From the NCBI RefSeq assembly GCF_024112395.2, contig NZ_CP078013.2, positions 4,650,001 to 4,714,000 of the forward strand: a stretch of DNA of 64,000 nt, read 5' to 3'. This document shows positions 26,271 to 35,534 of this stretch, piece after piece (within the stretch, counting starts at the first letter, position 1; every line of letters begins with the position of its first letter). Under the pieces are notes generated by a model. It saw only the letters and a program-made list of their open reading frames with translations, was not told the origin of the DNA and searched no databases. A program made the position numbers and the translations under genes. The DNA comes from Pseudomonas pergaminensis (lineage in GTDB: Bacteria > Pseudomonadota > Gammaproteobacteria > Pseudomonadales > Pseudomonadaceae).

Positions 26271-28043
26271 ATGTGCGGATTAGCTGGAGAATTACGTTTC
26301 GATGCCCAACCTGCCGACCTGGCTGCGATTGAGCGCATCACCCATCACTTGGCCCCCCGTGGTCCCGACGCCTGGGGCTTTCATGCCCAAGGGCCGATCG
26401 CGCTGGGCCATCGACGCCTGAAAATCATGGACCTGTCGGACGGCTCCGCCCAACCGATGGTTGACGCCCACTTGGGGCTGTCCCTGGCGTTCAACGGCGC
26501 GATCTACAATTTCCCGGAACTGCGAGAAGAGCTGGAAGCCCTGGGCTACGCCTTCTATTCCGGCGGCGACACCGAAGTGCTGCTCAAGGGCTACCACGCC
26601 TGGGGCGAAGCGCTGCTGCCCAAGCTCAACGGCATGTTCGCCTTTGCCATCTGGGAGCGTGATGCCCAGCGTCTGTTCATCGCCCGCGACCGTCTCGGCG
26701 TGAAGCCGCTGTACCTGTCGCGCACCGGCCAACGCCTGCGCTTTGCTTCGGCCCTGCCCGCGCTGCTCAAGGGCGGCGATATCAACCCGATCCTCGATCC
26801 GGTCGCCCTCAATCATTACCTGAACTTCCACGCCGTGGTGCCTGCGCCGCGCACCTTGCTGGCCGGTATCGAAAAACTGCCACCGGCCAGCTGGATGCGC
26901 ATTGATGCCAGTGGCAAGACCGAGCAGAAAACCTGGTGGACCCTGCCCTACGGTCCCCATGACGATGAAAAACACCTGACCCTCGAAGACTGGACCGACC
27001 GCGTGCTCGACAGCACCCGCGAAGCCGTGGCGATCCGCCAACGTGCAGCCGTGGATGTCGGTGTGCTGCTCTCGGGCGGTGTCGATTCGAGCATGCTTGT
27101 GGGCCTGCTGCGCGAGGTTGGCGTGCAGGATTTGTCGACCTTCTCCATTGGCTTCGAAGACGCCGGTGGCGAGGCCGGCAACGAGTTCCAGTACTCGGAC
27201 CTGATCGCCAAGCACTACGGCACGCGTCACCATCAATTGCGCATTGCCGAAAGCGAGATCATCGAACAACTGCCGGCCGCCTTCCGCGCCATGAGCGAGC
27301 CGATGGTCAGCCATGACTGCATCGCTTTCTACCTGTTGTCGCGGGAAGTGGCCAAGCACTGCAAGGTCGTGCAGAGCGGCCAAGGCGCCGATGAACTGTT
27401 CGCCGGCTACCACTGGTACCCGCAAGTCGAGGGTGCCAGCGACCCGTATGCCGCCTACCGCGAAGCGTTTTTCGACCGCAGCTACGACGACTATGCCGCC
27501 ACGGTCGCGCCCAAATGGCTGACCGCCAACGATGCTGCTGGCGACTTTGTGCGCGAACACTTCGCCATGCCCGGCGCCGATGCCGCGGTGGACAAGGCCT
27601 TGCGCCTGGACAGCACCGTGATGCTGGTGGACGACCCGGTCAAACGCGTCGACAACATGACCATGGCCTGGGGCCTGGAAGCGCGCACGCCGTTCCTTGA
27701 CTACCGCTTGGTGGAATTGTCAGCCCGCGTACCCGGCAAGTTCAAGTTGCCCGACGGCGGCAAGCAGGTGTTGAAAGAAGCCGCGCGCCGCGTGATCCCA
27801 AGCGAAGTCATCGACCGCAAGAAAGGCTACTTCCCCGTGCCCGGCCTCAAGCATCTGCAGGGCAACACCCTGAACTGGGTGCGCGAATTGCTGCTCGACC
27901 CGAGCCAGGATCGCGGCCTGTTCAACCCGGCCATGCTTGACCGCCTGCTCACCGACCCGCAAGGCCAATTGACCCCGCTGCGCGGCTCCAAGCTGTGGCA
28001 ACTGGCAGCGCTGAACCTGTGGCTCAGCGAACAAGGAATCTGA
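26271..28043 (+). CDS. asnO: N-acetylglutaminylglutamine amidotransferase (asparagine synthetase-like)
   Basis: A 590-residue class II glutamine amidotransferase of the asparagine synthetase B type. The start at 26271 leaves Cys2 as the N-terminal nucleophile (MCGLAGELRF), the hallmark of Ntn glutaminases; the open frame extends upstream but that would bury it. The synthetase half carries the PP-loop SGGVDSSML (at about 275). With the next gene, and a peptidase after it, this is the NAGGN set: the enzyme amidates N-acetylglutaminylglutamine to the dipeptide osmolyte made under salt stress in Pseudomonas and Sinorhizobium. The ribosome site AAGGA is four to five bases upstream. Confidence 0.92.
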   Translation: MCGLAGELRFDAQPADLAAIERITHHLAPRGPDAWGFHAQGPIALGHRRLKIMDLSDGSAQPMVDAHLGLSLAFNGAIYNFPELREELEALGYAFYSGGDTEVLLKGYHAWGEALLPKLNGMFAFAIWERDAQRLFIARDRLGVKPLYLSRTGQRLRFASALPALLKGGDINPILDPVALNHYLNFHAVVPAPRTLLAGIEKLPPASWMRIDASGKTEQKTWWTLPYGPHDDEKHLTLEDWTDRVLDSTREAVAIRQRAAVDVGVLLSGGVDSSMLVGLLREVGVQDLSTFSIGFEDAGGEAGNEFQYSDLIAKHYGTRHHQLRIAESEIIEQLPAAFRAMSEPMVSHDCIAFYLLSREVAKHCKVVQSGQGADELFAGYHWYPQVEGASDPYAAYREAFFDRSYDDYAATVAPKWLTANDAAGDFVREHFAMPGADAAVDKALRLDSTVMLVDDPVKRVDNMTMAWGLEARTPFLDYRLVELSARVPGKFKLPDGGKQVLKEAARRVIPSEVIDRKKGYFPVPGLKHLQGNTLNWVRELLLDPSQDRGLFNPAMLDRLLTDPQGQLTPLRGSKLWQLAALNLWLSEQGI

Positions 28044-28046
28044 TTG

Positions 28047-29780
28047 ATGAAACCCCATGCAGCGGCTTATAGCCAACGCTTGCTCAAGGGCCAGGCGCCC
28101 ACCTATGAGCGCCTGCAAGCCCGCCTGGCGGAAGACGGCAGCCCACTGGCCGCCGAGCCGATTGCCGTGCATTGCGGTTGGGGCCGGTTGCTGATCGGGC
28201 ATACCTTCCCCGACCCGGCGAGCCTGGCCCAGGAACTGCTGAACGAACAGCCTGGCGAGCGTGACATCGCGCTCTACGTGGCGGCACCGCAGCAGATCCT
28301 GGGGATCCACCCGCAGCAATTGTTCCTCGACCCGTCCGACACCTTGCGCCTGTGGTTCAGTGACTATCGGCCTTCCACCCGTGTGTTTCGCGGTTTTCGC
28401 ATTCGCCGGGTGCAGACCGACGCCGATTGGCAGGCCGTCAACCAGCTGTATCAAGGGCGCGGCATGCTGCCGGTCGACGCCGAACGCCTGACCCCGCGTC
28501 ATCAAGGTGGCCCGGTGTATTGGCTGGCGGAAGACGAAGATAGCGGCGCGGTGATCGGCAGCGTAATGGGCCTCAACCATCAGAAGGCGTTTCACGACCC
28601 GGAAAACGGTTGCAGCCTGTGGTGCCTGGCGGTCGACCCGCAATGCACGCGCCCAGGCGTGGGTGAAGTGCTGGTGCGCCATCTGGTGGAGCACTTCATG
28701 AGCCGTGGCCTGAGCTACCTGGACCTGTCGGTGCTGCACGATAACCGCCAGGCCAAGAACCTCTACGCCAAGCTCGGTTTCCGCGCGCTCACCACCTTTG
28801 CGATCAAGCGCAAGAACGGTATCAACCAACCGCTGTTCCTCGGTCCTGGTCCGCAGGCGGGGTTCAATCCGTATGCGCGGATCATCGTCGAAGAAGCCCA
28901 CCGGCGTGGCATCGATGTGCAAGTGGATGACGCCGATGCGGGCTTGTTCACCCTCAGCCATGGCGGGCGTCGTGTGCGGTGCCGCGAATCGTTGAGTGAC
29001 CTGACCAGCGCCATCAGCATGACGCTGTGCCAGGACAAAAGCCTGACCCATAAAACGTTGAAAGCGGCCGGGCTACGGCTGCCGTCGCAACAGCTGGCGG
29101 GCAGTGCCGATGACAACCTGGAGTTTCTCGACGAGCACCAGCGCATCGTGGTCAAGCCGCTGGACGGTGAGCAAGGCCAAGGCGTGGCGGTGGATTTGCA
29201 GAGCATCGAAGAGGTGCAGCAGGCGATTGAAGCGGCGCGCCAGTTCGACAGCCGTGTGTTGCTGGAGAGCTTTCACGAAGGCCTGGACCTGCGCATCCTG
29301 GTGATTGGTTTTGAGGTAGTGGCCGCCGCGATCCGTCGACCTGCGGAGGTGACCGGTGACGGCCAGCATTCCATCGGCGCGCTGATCGAAGCGCAAAGCC
29401 GTCGGCGCCAGGCCGCCACCGACGGCGAAAGCAAAATCCCCCTCGATGGCGAGACCGAACGCACGCTGAAAGCGGCCGGCTTCGACTACAGCAGCATCCT
29501 GCCCCGTGGCCAGACCCTGGCCGTGCGCCGTACCGCCAACCTGCACACCGGCGGTTGCCTGGAAGACGTCACCGCCATCCTGCACCCCACGCTGGTGGAC
29601 GCCGCCGTGCGCGCCGCCCGCGCCCTGGACATCCCCATGGTGGGCCTGGACCTGCTGGTCCCCGCCGCCGACCAACCCGAGTATGTGTTTATCGAAGCCA
29701 ACGAACGGGCCGGCCTGGCCAATCATGAACCGCAGCCTACGGCCGAGCGGTTTGTGGATTTGTTGTTTCCTCACAGTTAA
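28047..29780 (+). CDS. ngg: N-acetylglutaminylglutamine synthetase (GNAT plus ATP-grasp)
   Basis: A 577-residue fusion of a GNAT acetyltransferase domain (about 110-260; LAVDPQCTRPGVGEVLVRHL is the acetyl-CoA loop) and an ATP-grasp ligase domain (about 290-577; RIVVKPLDGEQGQGVAV near 370). It makes N-acetylglutaminylglutamine, the substrate of the upstream amidotransferase. The start is the ATG at 28047, three bases after the upstream stop; AAGGA about ten bases earlier lies inside the previous gene, so the two are tightly coupled. Length and domain order fit the family. Confidence 0.9.
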   Translation: MKPHAAAYSQRLLKGQAPTYERLQARLAEDGSPLAAEPIAVHCGWGRLLIGHTFPDPASLAQELLNEQPGERDIALYVAAPQQILGIHPQQLFLDPSDTLRLWFSDYRPSTRVFRGFRIRRVQTDADWQAVNQLYQGRGMLPVDAERLTPRHQGGPVYWLAEDEDSGAVIGSVMGLNHQKAFHDPENGCSLWCLAVDPQCTRPGVGEVLVRHLVEHFMSRGLSYLDLSVLHDNRQAKNLYAKLGFRALTTFAIKRKNGINQPLFLGPGPQAGFNPYARIIVEEAHRRGIDVQVDDADAGLFTLSHGGRRVRCRESLSDLTSAISMTLCQDKSLTHKTLKAAGLRLPSQQLAGSADDNLEFLDEHQRIVVKPLDGEQGQGVAVDLQSIEEVQQAIEAARQFDSRVLLESFHEGLDLRILVIGFEVVAAAIRRPAEVTGDGQHSIGALIEAQSRRRQAATDGESKIPLDGETERTLKAAGFDYSSILPRGQTLAVRRTANLHTGGCLEDVTAILHPTLVDAAVRAARALDIPMVGLDLLVPAADQPEYVFIEANERAGLANHEPQPTAERFVDLLFPHS

Positions 29781-29814
29781 CCGATGGCTTGAGCGAGGGG
29801 TGGCCTGCCCCGGC

Positions 29815-29887
29815 CGCATCGCGGACAAGGCTGCTCCCACAGGTTGAACGCCTTCCAATGGGGGAGCTGGCTTGCCGGCGATGAGGC
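29815..29887. repeat. Divergent pair of REP-type sequences
   Basis: The left half reads GGACAAGGCTGCTCCCACAG and the right half GGGGGAGCTGGCTTGCCGGC, that is, two REP cores facing away from each other in the 149-base gap between ngg and the M42 peptidase gene. The pair separates but probably does not break the NAGGN operon. Confidence 0.55.
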
Positions 29888-29929
29888 CATCAATGGCCCC
29901 CCCATCTTCCCGAGTTATCAGGAGTCTTT

Positions 29930-31114
29930 ATGAGCCGAACCATCCCAGAACCCGATCTGAACTACCTGCAAAAAGTCCTGCTGGAAATGCTCGCCATTCC
30001 CAGCCCCACCGGCTTTACCGACACCATCGTGCGGTATGTCGCCGAGCGCTTGGAAGAACTGGGCATTCCCTTCGAAATGACCCGGCGCGGCACCATCCGC
30101 GCCACCCTCAAGGGTCAGAAAAACAGCCCCGACCGCGCGGTGTCCGCGCACTTGGACACCATCGGCGCCGCCGTGCGCGCGATCAAGGACAACGGCCGCC
30201 TGAGCCTGGCGCCCGTGGGCTGCTGGTCGAGCCGCTTCGCCGAAGGCAGCCGCGTCAGCCTGTTCACCGATAACGGCGTGATCCGCGGCAGCGTGCTGCC
30301 GCTGATGGCCTCCGGGCATGCGTTCAACACCGCCGTGGATGAAATGCCGGTGAGCTGGGACCATGTGGAACTGCGCCTCGACGCCTACTGTGCCACCCGC
30401 GCCGATTGTGATTCCCTGGGGATCGGCATCGGCGACTACGTGGCCTTCGACCCGCTGCCGGAGTTCACCGAGAGCGGGCATATCAGTGCCCGCCATCTGG
30501 ACGACAAGGCGGGTGTCGCCGCCCTGCTTGCCGCGCTCAAGGCAATTGTCGACAGCGGCGAGCCCTTGCTGATCGACTGCCACCCGCTGTTCACCATCAC
30601 CGAGGAAACCGGCAGTGGTGCAGCGGCCGCCCTGCCCTGGGACGTCAGTGAATTTGTCGGTATCGACATTGCCCCGGTCGCACCCGGCCAGCACTCCAGC
30701 GAGCATGCAGTGAGCGTGGCGATGCAGGATTCCGGCGGGCCGTATGACTATCACTTGTCGCGGCATTTGCTGCGCCTGGCGTCTGACCACGAATTACCCG
30801 TGCGCCGCGACCTGTTCCGCTACTACTTCAGTGACGCCCACTCGGCCGTGACTGCCGGCCACGATATCCGCACCGCCTTGCTGGCCTTCGGTTGCGATGC
30901 GACCCACGGCTACGAGCGAACGCATATCGACAGCCTGGCGGCATTGAGTCGCCTATTGGGCGCCTACATCCTCAGCCCGCCCGTGTTCGCCAGCGATGCG
31001 CAGCCGGCCCAGGGTTCCCTGGATCGGTTCAGCCATCAGATCGAACACGAGACGCAGATGGAGAGCGACACGCGGGTGCCGTCGGTGGACAGTCTGGTGG
31101 GCAACAAGTCCTGA
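29930..31114 (+). CDS. M42-family peptidase of the NAGGN osmolyte locus
   Basis: A 394-residue metallopeptidase of the M42/M20-like co-catalytic zinc class. Metal-ligand stretches are VSAHLDTIG (about 72), ARHLDDKAGVAALL (about 188), ITEETGSGAAAAL (about 224) and GIDIAPV. The family sits beside NAGGN biosynthesis genes in many pseudomonads and is assumed to turn the dipeptide over when osmotic stress ends, but as far as I know that activity is inferred. AGGAG six bases before the ATG. A hairpin follows the stop. Confidence 0.87.
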   Translation: MSRTIPEPDLNYLQKVLLEMLAIPSPTGFTDTIVRYVAERLEELGIPFEMTRRGTIRATLKGQKNSPDRAVSAHLDTIGAAVRAIKDNGRLSLAPVGCWSSRFAEGSRVSLFTDNGVIRGSVLPLMASGHAFNTAVDEMPVSWDHVELRLDAYCATRADCDSLGIGIGDYVAFDPLPEFTESGHISARHLDDKAGVAALLAALKAIVDSGEPLLIDCHPLFTITEETGSGAAAALPWDVSEFVGIDIAPVAPGQHSSEHAVSVAMQDSGGPYDYHLSRHLLRLASDHELPVRRDLFRYYFSDAHSAVTAGHDIRTALLAFGCDATHGYERTHIDSLAALSRLLGAYILSPPVFASDAQPAQGSLDRFSHQIEHETQMESDTRVPSVDSLVGNKS

Positions 31115-31127
31115 GACTGGCAACTCT

Positions 31128-31156
31128 GATCCCGGCGCAGTAGGATCGCCGGGATC
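31128..31156 (+). other. Perfect ten-pair hairpin after the M42 peptidase gene
   Basis: GATCCCGGCG, a nine-base loop, then CGCCGGGATC. No T-run follows, so this may be a 3'-end stabiliser or a weak terminator between the NAGGN operon and the yheU-like gene. Confidence 0.5.
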
Positions 31157-31173
31157 CATCACCCGAGGCTTGT

Positions 31174-31401
31174 ATGCTGATTCCCTACGACGCACTTGAA
31201 GTCGACACCCTGACGCGCCTGATCGAAGACTTCGTCACCCGTGACGGCACCGACAATGGCGACGACACGCCCCTGGAAACCCGCGTGTTGCGCGTGCGCC
31301 AGGCGCTGACCAAGGGCCAGGCGCTGATCGTGTTCGACCCGGAAAGCGAGCAGTGCCAGCTGATGCTCAAGCACGATGTGCCCAAGCATCTGTTCGACTG
31401 A
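31174..31401 (+). CDS. YheU-family (UPF0270) small protein
   Basis: A 75-residue acidic protein beginning MLIPYDALEVDTL, matching the YheU/UPF0270 family, which is widespread in gammaproteobacteria with no assigned function. GAGG lies five to six bases before the ATG. It ends two bases from the stop of the convergent csrA-like gene. It has no membrane segment or motif beyond the family core. Confidence 0.8.
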   Translation: MLIPYDALEVDTLTRLIEDFVTRDGTDNGDDTPLETRVLRVRQALTKGQALIVFDPESEQCQLMLKHDVPKHLFD

Positions 31402-31403
31402 CC

Positions 31404-31607
31404 TCAGAGATTGGGCACCGGTACCGGATGGGTAGCGGCGCCCTGGCGGTCGCGGATCTTCTGGTAGACCTCGGCCCGGTGTACATGCACCCCGCTCGGT
31501 GCCTCCACACCGAATTTCACCTGGGTACCGTTCAGTTCAAGAATGTGCACGGAGATGTCATCGCCGATGGAGATGACTTCGCCCACGGCGCGGCTTAAAA
31601 CCAGCAT
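31404..31607 (-). CDS. csrA: CsrA/RsmA-family RNA-binding regulator (divergent paralog)
   Basis: A 67-residue CsrA-fold protein, which as a dimer binds GGA-bearing loops in mRNA leaders. [17 protein letters not shown] and the RNA-contact arginine R44 (VHRAEVY) are kept. Position 7 is alanine rather than the arginine of RsmA, and the core is diverged ([18 protein letters not shown]), so this looks like an extra Csr paralog, not the main RsmA or RsmE. The proline-rich tail (HPVPVPNL) is unusual. AAGGA eight bases before the ATG. Which messages it binds cannot be told. Confidence 0.85.
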   Translation of the reverse strand: MLVLSRAVGEVISIGDDISVHILELNGTQVKFGVEAPSGVHVHRAEVYQKIRDRQGAATHPVPVPNL

Positions 31608-31735
31608 GGCGGTTATCCTTTTAGCAATGAAAGGACCTTGACCATGCGCGCTCGGTGTAGGGGCATCAATGGCTTGCGGAGAATTCAGGCAAGCCCTACA
31701 AACGCAGGTAAATTGCCTGACAGACTGCTGCCGGA

Positions 31736-32551
31736 TTAGCCCTTGGCTGCCTGCGCCTTGGCACGCATCTTATCGGCCATGCTAGTCATTTCGTCGTACA
31801 GCAACTGCGGGTTCTTCTGCTTCAATGCCCATGCCATCCGCCCCTGTTCGTGGGGCAGGATCATGAATTCACCCGCTGCGACCCGCTGATAGATGTAATC
31901 CGCGATGTCCGCCGCCGAGATCGGAGAACTCTCCAGCAACTTGCCCACCTGGGCTTTCATTGCCGGGGTCGGCCCGCGGAACGAGTCCAGCAGGTTGGTC
32001 TGGAAGAACGACGGGCATACCACATGCACCCCGACTTCCTGTTGCTTGAGCTCCACCAGCAAGCTTTCCGACAGCGCCACCACGCCGGCCTTGGCCACGT
32101 TGTAGTTGCTCATGGCCGGCCCCTGCATCAGCGCGGCCATGGACGCGATGTTGATGATGCGGCCCTTGCTCTTTTCCAGCAGGGGCAGGAATGCCTTGCA
32201 GCCCTTGACGACGCCCATCAGGTTGATTGCAATCTGCCAGTCCCAATCCTCCAGGGACAATTCGGCGAAGAACCCTCCCGAGGCCACGCCGGCATTGTTG
32301 ACGATCACATCGACCCCGCCGAGTTTCACCTCGCAGGCCTGGGCAAAGGCGGTGAGCTGGCTGTAGTCGCGCACGTCGCAGCGCTGGGTAAACCCATCGC
32401 CACCGGCCTCGCGGACGCGCTTGAGGGTTTCCTGCAGGCCCGCCTCGCTGACATCCGACAAGGCCAACTGCCAACCTTCGCGCGCCCAGCGCAAAGCGAT
32501 TTCGCGACCCAGGCCGGACCCGGCGCCAGTGATCATCATGCGGTTTTGCAT
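31736..32551 (-). CDS. Short-chain dehydrogenase/reductase
   Basis: A 271-residue SDR with the cofactor motif TGAGSGLG near residue 8, the structural NNAG, and the active-site pair Y150-x3-K154 (YNVAKAG). A basic residue after the glycine loop and an aspartate at the end of strand 2 (ALSDVSEAG) point to NAD(H) more than NADP(H). C-terminal residues are lysine/alanine-rich. There is no operon partner. The ribosome site is weak (AAGG about 11 bases upstream), and the bases just before the ATG read CCTCCT, the anti-Shine-Dalgarno complement. The substrate is unknown. Confidence 0.85.
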   Translation of the reverse strand: MQNRMMITGAGSGLGREIALRWAREGWQLALSDVSEAGLQETLKRVREAGGDGFTQRCDVRDYSQLTAFAQACEVKLGGVDVIVNNAGVASGGFFAELSLEDWDWQIAINLMGVVKGCKAFLPLLEKSKGRIINIASMAALMQGPAMSNYNVAKAGVVALSESLLVELKQQEVGVHVVCPSFFQTNLLDSFRGPTPAMKAQVGKLLESSPISAADIADYIYQRVAAGEFMILPHEQGRMAWALKQKNPQLLYDEMTSMADKMRAKAQAAKG

Positions 32552-32879
32552 AGGAGGTAGCCTTGTGGTTCACGGAAGAAGTGACCGGCAGTGTAGCGAA
32601 GGATTTTCCTGCACCCATCCACCATCAGGGTGATGAATGCCCCCGGCAAACCAGCGGCCCGGTCCGAGGTTCGCCTATAGCCTAAGTTCAATATTTTTCA
32701 ACTTATAAGGTGAAGTTGCGAACGTATTAAAAGAAATAAGCAAGTTCGCAAATTGCTTAAAAAAAATAGTGAATCTTTCGCGATGGACGGCAGTCGGAGT
32801 TGTTAAGGCGTTCGTGAATTAACTAGCGGGCCTATCGTTAATAACCGGTCTTTGCAGAAGGCCAATAAGGAAAAAAACC
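32552..32879. other. A/T-rich intergenic region before the DUF3309 gene
   Basis: These 328 bases include an unusually A/T-rich core (about 32690-32780) with an inverted repeat TTGCGAAC (32716-32723) / GTTCGCAA (32744-32751), and a CTATCGTTAA at 32832-32841 that loosely resembles a sigma-S extended -10. No further gene is visible. Confidence 0.4.
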
Positions 32880-33032
32880 ATGAGCCTCATTCTGATCATT
32901 ATCTTGATCCTCCTGCTGGTCGGTGGTCTGCCAGTGTTCCCTCACTCGCGTAACTGGGGTTACGGCCCGTCGGGTATCCTGGGCGTCGTACTGGTGGTCC
33001 TGCTGGTCCTGTTGTTGCTCGGCCGGATATAA
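32880..33032 (+). CDS. DUF3309 small membrane protein
   Basis: A 50-residue protein, almost all membrane: an N-terminal hydrophobic helix (SLILIIILILLLVGG), a short polar loop with the family core PHSRNWGYGPSG, and a second helix ending LLLLGRI. It matches the DUF3309 family of tiny inner-membrane proteins of unknown role, often stress-linked. AAGGA is nine bases before the ATG. It is closed by a strong bidirectional terminator shared with the convergent LTA-synthase-family gene. Confidence 0.85.
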   Translation: MSLILIIILILLLVGGLPVFPHSRNWGYGPSGILGVVLVVLLVLLLLGRI

Positions 33033-33060
33033 ATCCGCGCCGCAGTAAAACACGCACAAA

Positions 33061-33091
33061 AAAAAGAGGCCTTTAAAAGGCCTCTTTTTTT
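33061..33091. terminator. Bidirectional rho-independent terminator
   Basis: The stem GAGGCCTT / AAGGCCTC is flanked by an A-run on the left and a T-run on the right, so it terminates both the DUF3309 gene (plus) and the LTA-synthase-family gene (minus). Confidence 0.9.
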
Positions 33092-33103
33092 ATGGCCGGT
33101 TAA

Positions 33104-35191
33104 TTAGTCCGGCTTGCCGTCAACCACGCCGGCGGTGTTATCCAACAGACTCTTGGTGGCCGTCTGCAGGAAGGACTCGAGTTTCTGCCTCAATGCACCT
33201 TCATCCGGTGATTCAGGAATCACTTTACCCGTCGGGTTAGCGCCCAATTCGTATTCCCACAGCTTGGGTGGCATTTCCTTCGGCAGCACCAGAATTCGGT
33301 CGCCGGTAACCAACGCAACAGTCTGATCGCTGCCGGACGGTTTGATGACACCAAAGCCTTTATCGCCTTCCGGCAGGTTCAACAGATCGCGACCCCAGCA
33401 CTGGTGCAGGGTTTCGCCGCCCAGACGGCCCATGATGGTCGGCACGATGTCGATCTGCGTACCCACCGTGTGGTCACGCTCGCCGAACTTCTCCTGCATG
33501 CCCGGTGCAATCATCAGCATCGGCACGTTGAAGCGGCCCAAGTCCATTTCGGTGATCTGCTGTTCGTTGCCGAAGCCGTGGTCGCCCACGATCACGAACA
33601 GGGTTTCCTTGAAGTACGGCTCCTTGCGGGCCTTTTCAAAGAACTGGCCCAGGGCCCAGTCGGAGTAGCGCATCGCCGTCAAATGCTCATCGAGACTGCC
33701 ACGGCCTGTCACCCGCTCCACCGGCAATGGCGTCGGCAAGGCATACGGCGTGTGGTTCGACAGCGTTTGCAGCAAGGCATAGAACGGCTTGCCGCCTTCG
33801 CGGGCCTTCAACTCTTCCAGGCCACGGTTGAACATGTCCTGGTCGGACACGCCCCATGTCGGGTCGGAGAACACTGGGTCGACGAAATCGTTGCGACCAA
33901 TGAAGTTGGTCATGCCCTGGTTGCTGAAGAAGCCCGATTGGTTGTCCCAGGCGAAGTCGCCGTTGTAGACATACACGTCGTCAAACTTGCGCGCGCTCAG
34001 CAACTGCGGCAGGCCCGACAGCTTGTGGCTGCCTTCCGGGGTCTGCATCAGGTATTCGAATGCCGGCAGGTTCGGGAAGCACGCCATGGTGGCGAACATC
34101 CCCTGGTGAGTGTGAGTGCCGTTGGAGAAGAAGCGGTCGAACAACAGGCCTTCCTTGGACAGTTTGTCGAAGTACGGCGTGATGTTGCCCGGACGACCCA
34201 GGGCGCCCACCGAGTGGCCGGCGAAGCTTTCCATCAGGATCACTACAACGTTCTTGATCGGCAGGGTTTTCTCTGCCGGCGGCGTGAACTCGCGGCGCAC
34301 GGCGGCGGTGTCGGTGTCGACCAGTTTTTCTGTCGGCAGCACCAGCATATCGCGCACGGTCTGGGTGGCCAGCGGCTGTTCCAGCGTGGCTTTCCAGGTG
34401 TTATCACGATGCTCGGAGAAACGTGCCTTGGCCGCGCCGATCAGCGACAGGGTGCCATTGAGGCCCAACTGGTTGGCGAAGTTGGATTCGGTGGTGTAGA
34501 CGTCCCCCCAACGCAGCGGCGGGCCCTGGCGCAGGGTGCCACGGGCGGCGACCACGGCGATCAGCAGGCAGACCACGAACACCGCAATGCGTGTGTACCA
34601 CGGGGCAACCTGGCGGGTGCCAATGCTGCCGCCACTGAACGGGCCACGCGGGCGCGTCGCACGGTCGGCACCTTTGAACGCGATGCTCAGGATCAGCGTG
34701 CCCACGGCCCAGGCCAGCAGGTAGCGCACCACCGGGAAACCGTACCAGAGCATGCTCATCACGGTTTTCGGGTCTTCCTTCACATACTGGAAGACCAGGC
34801 CGTTGAGGCGCTGGTGGAACTCACGGTAGAAGTCCATCTCCATCAGGCCCAGGAACAGCGCGATGCTGGACGCAACGGTGAGCCAGAAACGGAAAAACCC
34901 GCGCGCGGCCATGGCCCGTACGCTGAACAAAGCCAGCAGCAACGGGATCAGCAGGTACACCACCAGGCGGATATCCAGGCGCAGGCCGTTGGCGAACGCT
35001 TCAAGGAAGGTCGAGGCCGGCGTGTCGAGGATCATCTCGCGGTTGTAGACCAGCAGCGCCAGGCGCAGCAGGGAGAACATCACCATCATGACCAGTGCGC
35101 AGAGCAGCGTGTACGCCAGATGGGATTTGACGGTCGGTTGCAGCAGGCGATTAGAAGCTCGCTGCTGACTCAGGGCGTCCGGGTTTGCCAT
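33104..35191 (-). CDS. LTA synthase-family membrane sulfatase
   Basis: A 695-residue inner-membrane enzyme with about five N-terminal helices (between 20 and 215) and a large periplasmic sulfatase/alkaline-phosphatase-fold domain (about 290-640). Metal and nucleophile stretches visible are NVVVILMESFAGHS, a threonine in FFSNGTHTHQG at the position of the LtaS nucleophile, and GDHGFGNE. Gram-negative members transfer phosphoglycerol or phosphoethanolamine to glycans or lipids; there is no lipoteichoic acid here, so the acceptor is unknown. The ribosome site is weak. Downstream of it is the shared terminator at 33061-33091. Confidence 0.85.
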   Translation of the reverse strand: MANPDALSQQRASNRLLQPTVKSHLAYTLLCALVMMVMFSLLRLALLVYNREMILDTPASTFLEAFANGLRLDIRLVVYLLIPLLLALFSVRAMAARGFFRFWLTVASSIALFLGLMEMDFYREFHQRLNGLVFQYVKEDPKTVMSMLWYGFPVVRYLLAWAVGTLILSIAFKGADRATRPRGPFSGGSIGTRQVAPWYTRIAVFVVCLLIAVVAARGTLRQGPPLRWGDVYTTESNFANQLGLNGTLSLIGAAKARFSEHRDNTWKATLEQPLATQTVRDMLVLPTEKLVDTDTAAVRREFTPPAEKTLPIKNVVVILMESFAGHSVGALGRPGNITPYFDKLSKEGLLFDRFFSNGTHTHQGMFATMACFPNLPAFEYLMQTPEGSHKLSGLPQLLSARKFDDVYVYNGDFAWDNQSGFFSNQGMTNFIGRNDFVDPVFSDPTWGVSDQDMFNRGLEELKAREGGKPFYALLQTLSNHTPYALPTPLPVERVTGRGSLDEHLTAMRYSDWALGQFFEKARKEPYFKETLFVIVGDHGFGNEQQITEMDLGRFNVPMLMIAPGMQEKFGERDHTVGTQIDIVPTIMGRLGGETLHQCWGRDLLNLPEGDKGFGVIKPSGSDQTVALVTGDRILVLPKEMPPKLWEYELGANPTGKVIPESPDEGALRQKLESFLQTATKSLLDNTAGVVDGKPD

Positions 35192-35534
35192 GTCGTTTCA
35201 GGACCCATTGGAAGTTTAAGTGACGAAGTAGTGCAGTGGCGCGAATGGTGCCCGATCAACGGCAGCAAGGCTATTAATTACTGAACGTGCACCGCTGCCC
35301 CGCCTTTAGTGGCACGTGCGATAGAGCCTTGGCAGGGAAATAAAGCCGGCGAATTGTCTTGGATGGAATGTGAAAATTCTGTGCAGCGAATATTTCGATA
35401 CACAAATCTAAGGGTTGTGCTGAAACCAATGTGGGAGCGGGCTTGACCGCGAATGCAGTGGGTCAGTCGAAAAGCGCTGACTGACCTAACGCATTCGCGG
35501 GCAAGCCCGCTCCCACATTTAGCGTGCTACGTCA
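35192..35534. other. Intergenic region containing a REPIN
   Basis: These 343 bases lie between the LTA-synthase-family start and the PLDc_N gene stop. The REPIN at 35428-35519 fills the last quarter; the remainder must hold the promoter of the membrane enzyme, but no element stood out. Confidence 0.5.
35428..35519. repeat. REPIN (inverted pair of REP elements)
   Basis: The left arm AATGTGGGAGCGGGCTTG and the right arm CAAGCCCGCTCCCACATT are inverted copies around a 50-base centre with its own inverted GTCAGTC / GACTGAC. This is the standard mobile doublet of fluorescens-group genomes, moved by RAYT transposases encoded elsewhere. Confidence 0.9.

Noticed and set aside
31569..31607. Possible frameshift or truncation of csrA
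   Set aside because: The 67-residue frame is complete with a ribosome site; the differences from RsmA are substitutions.
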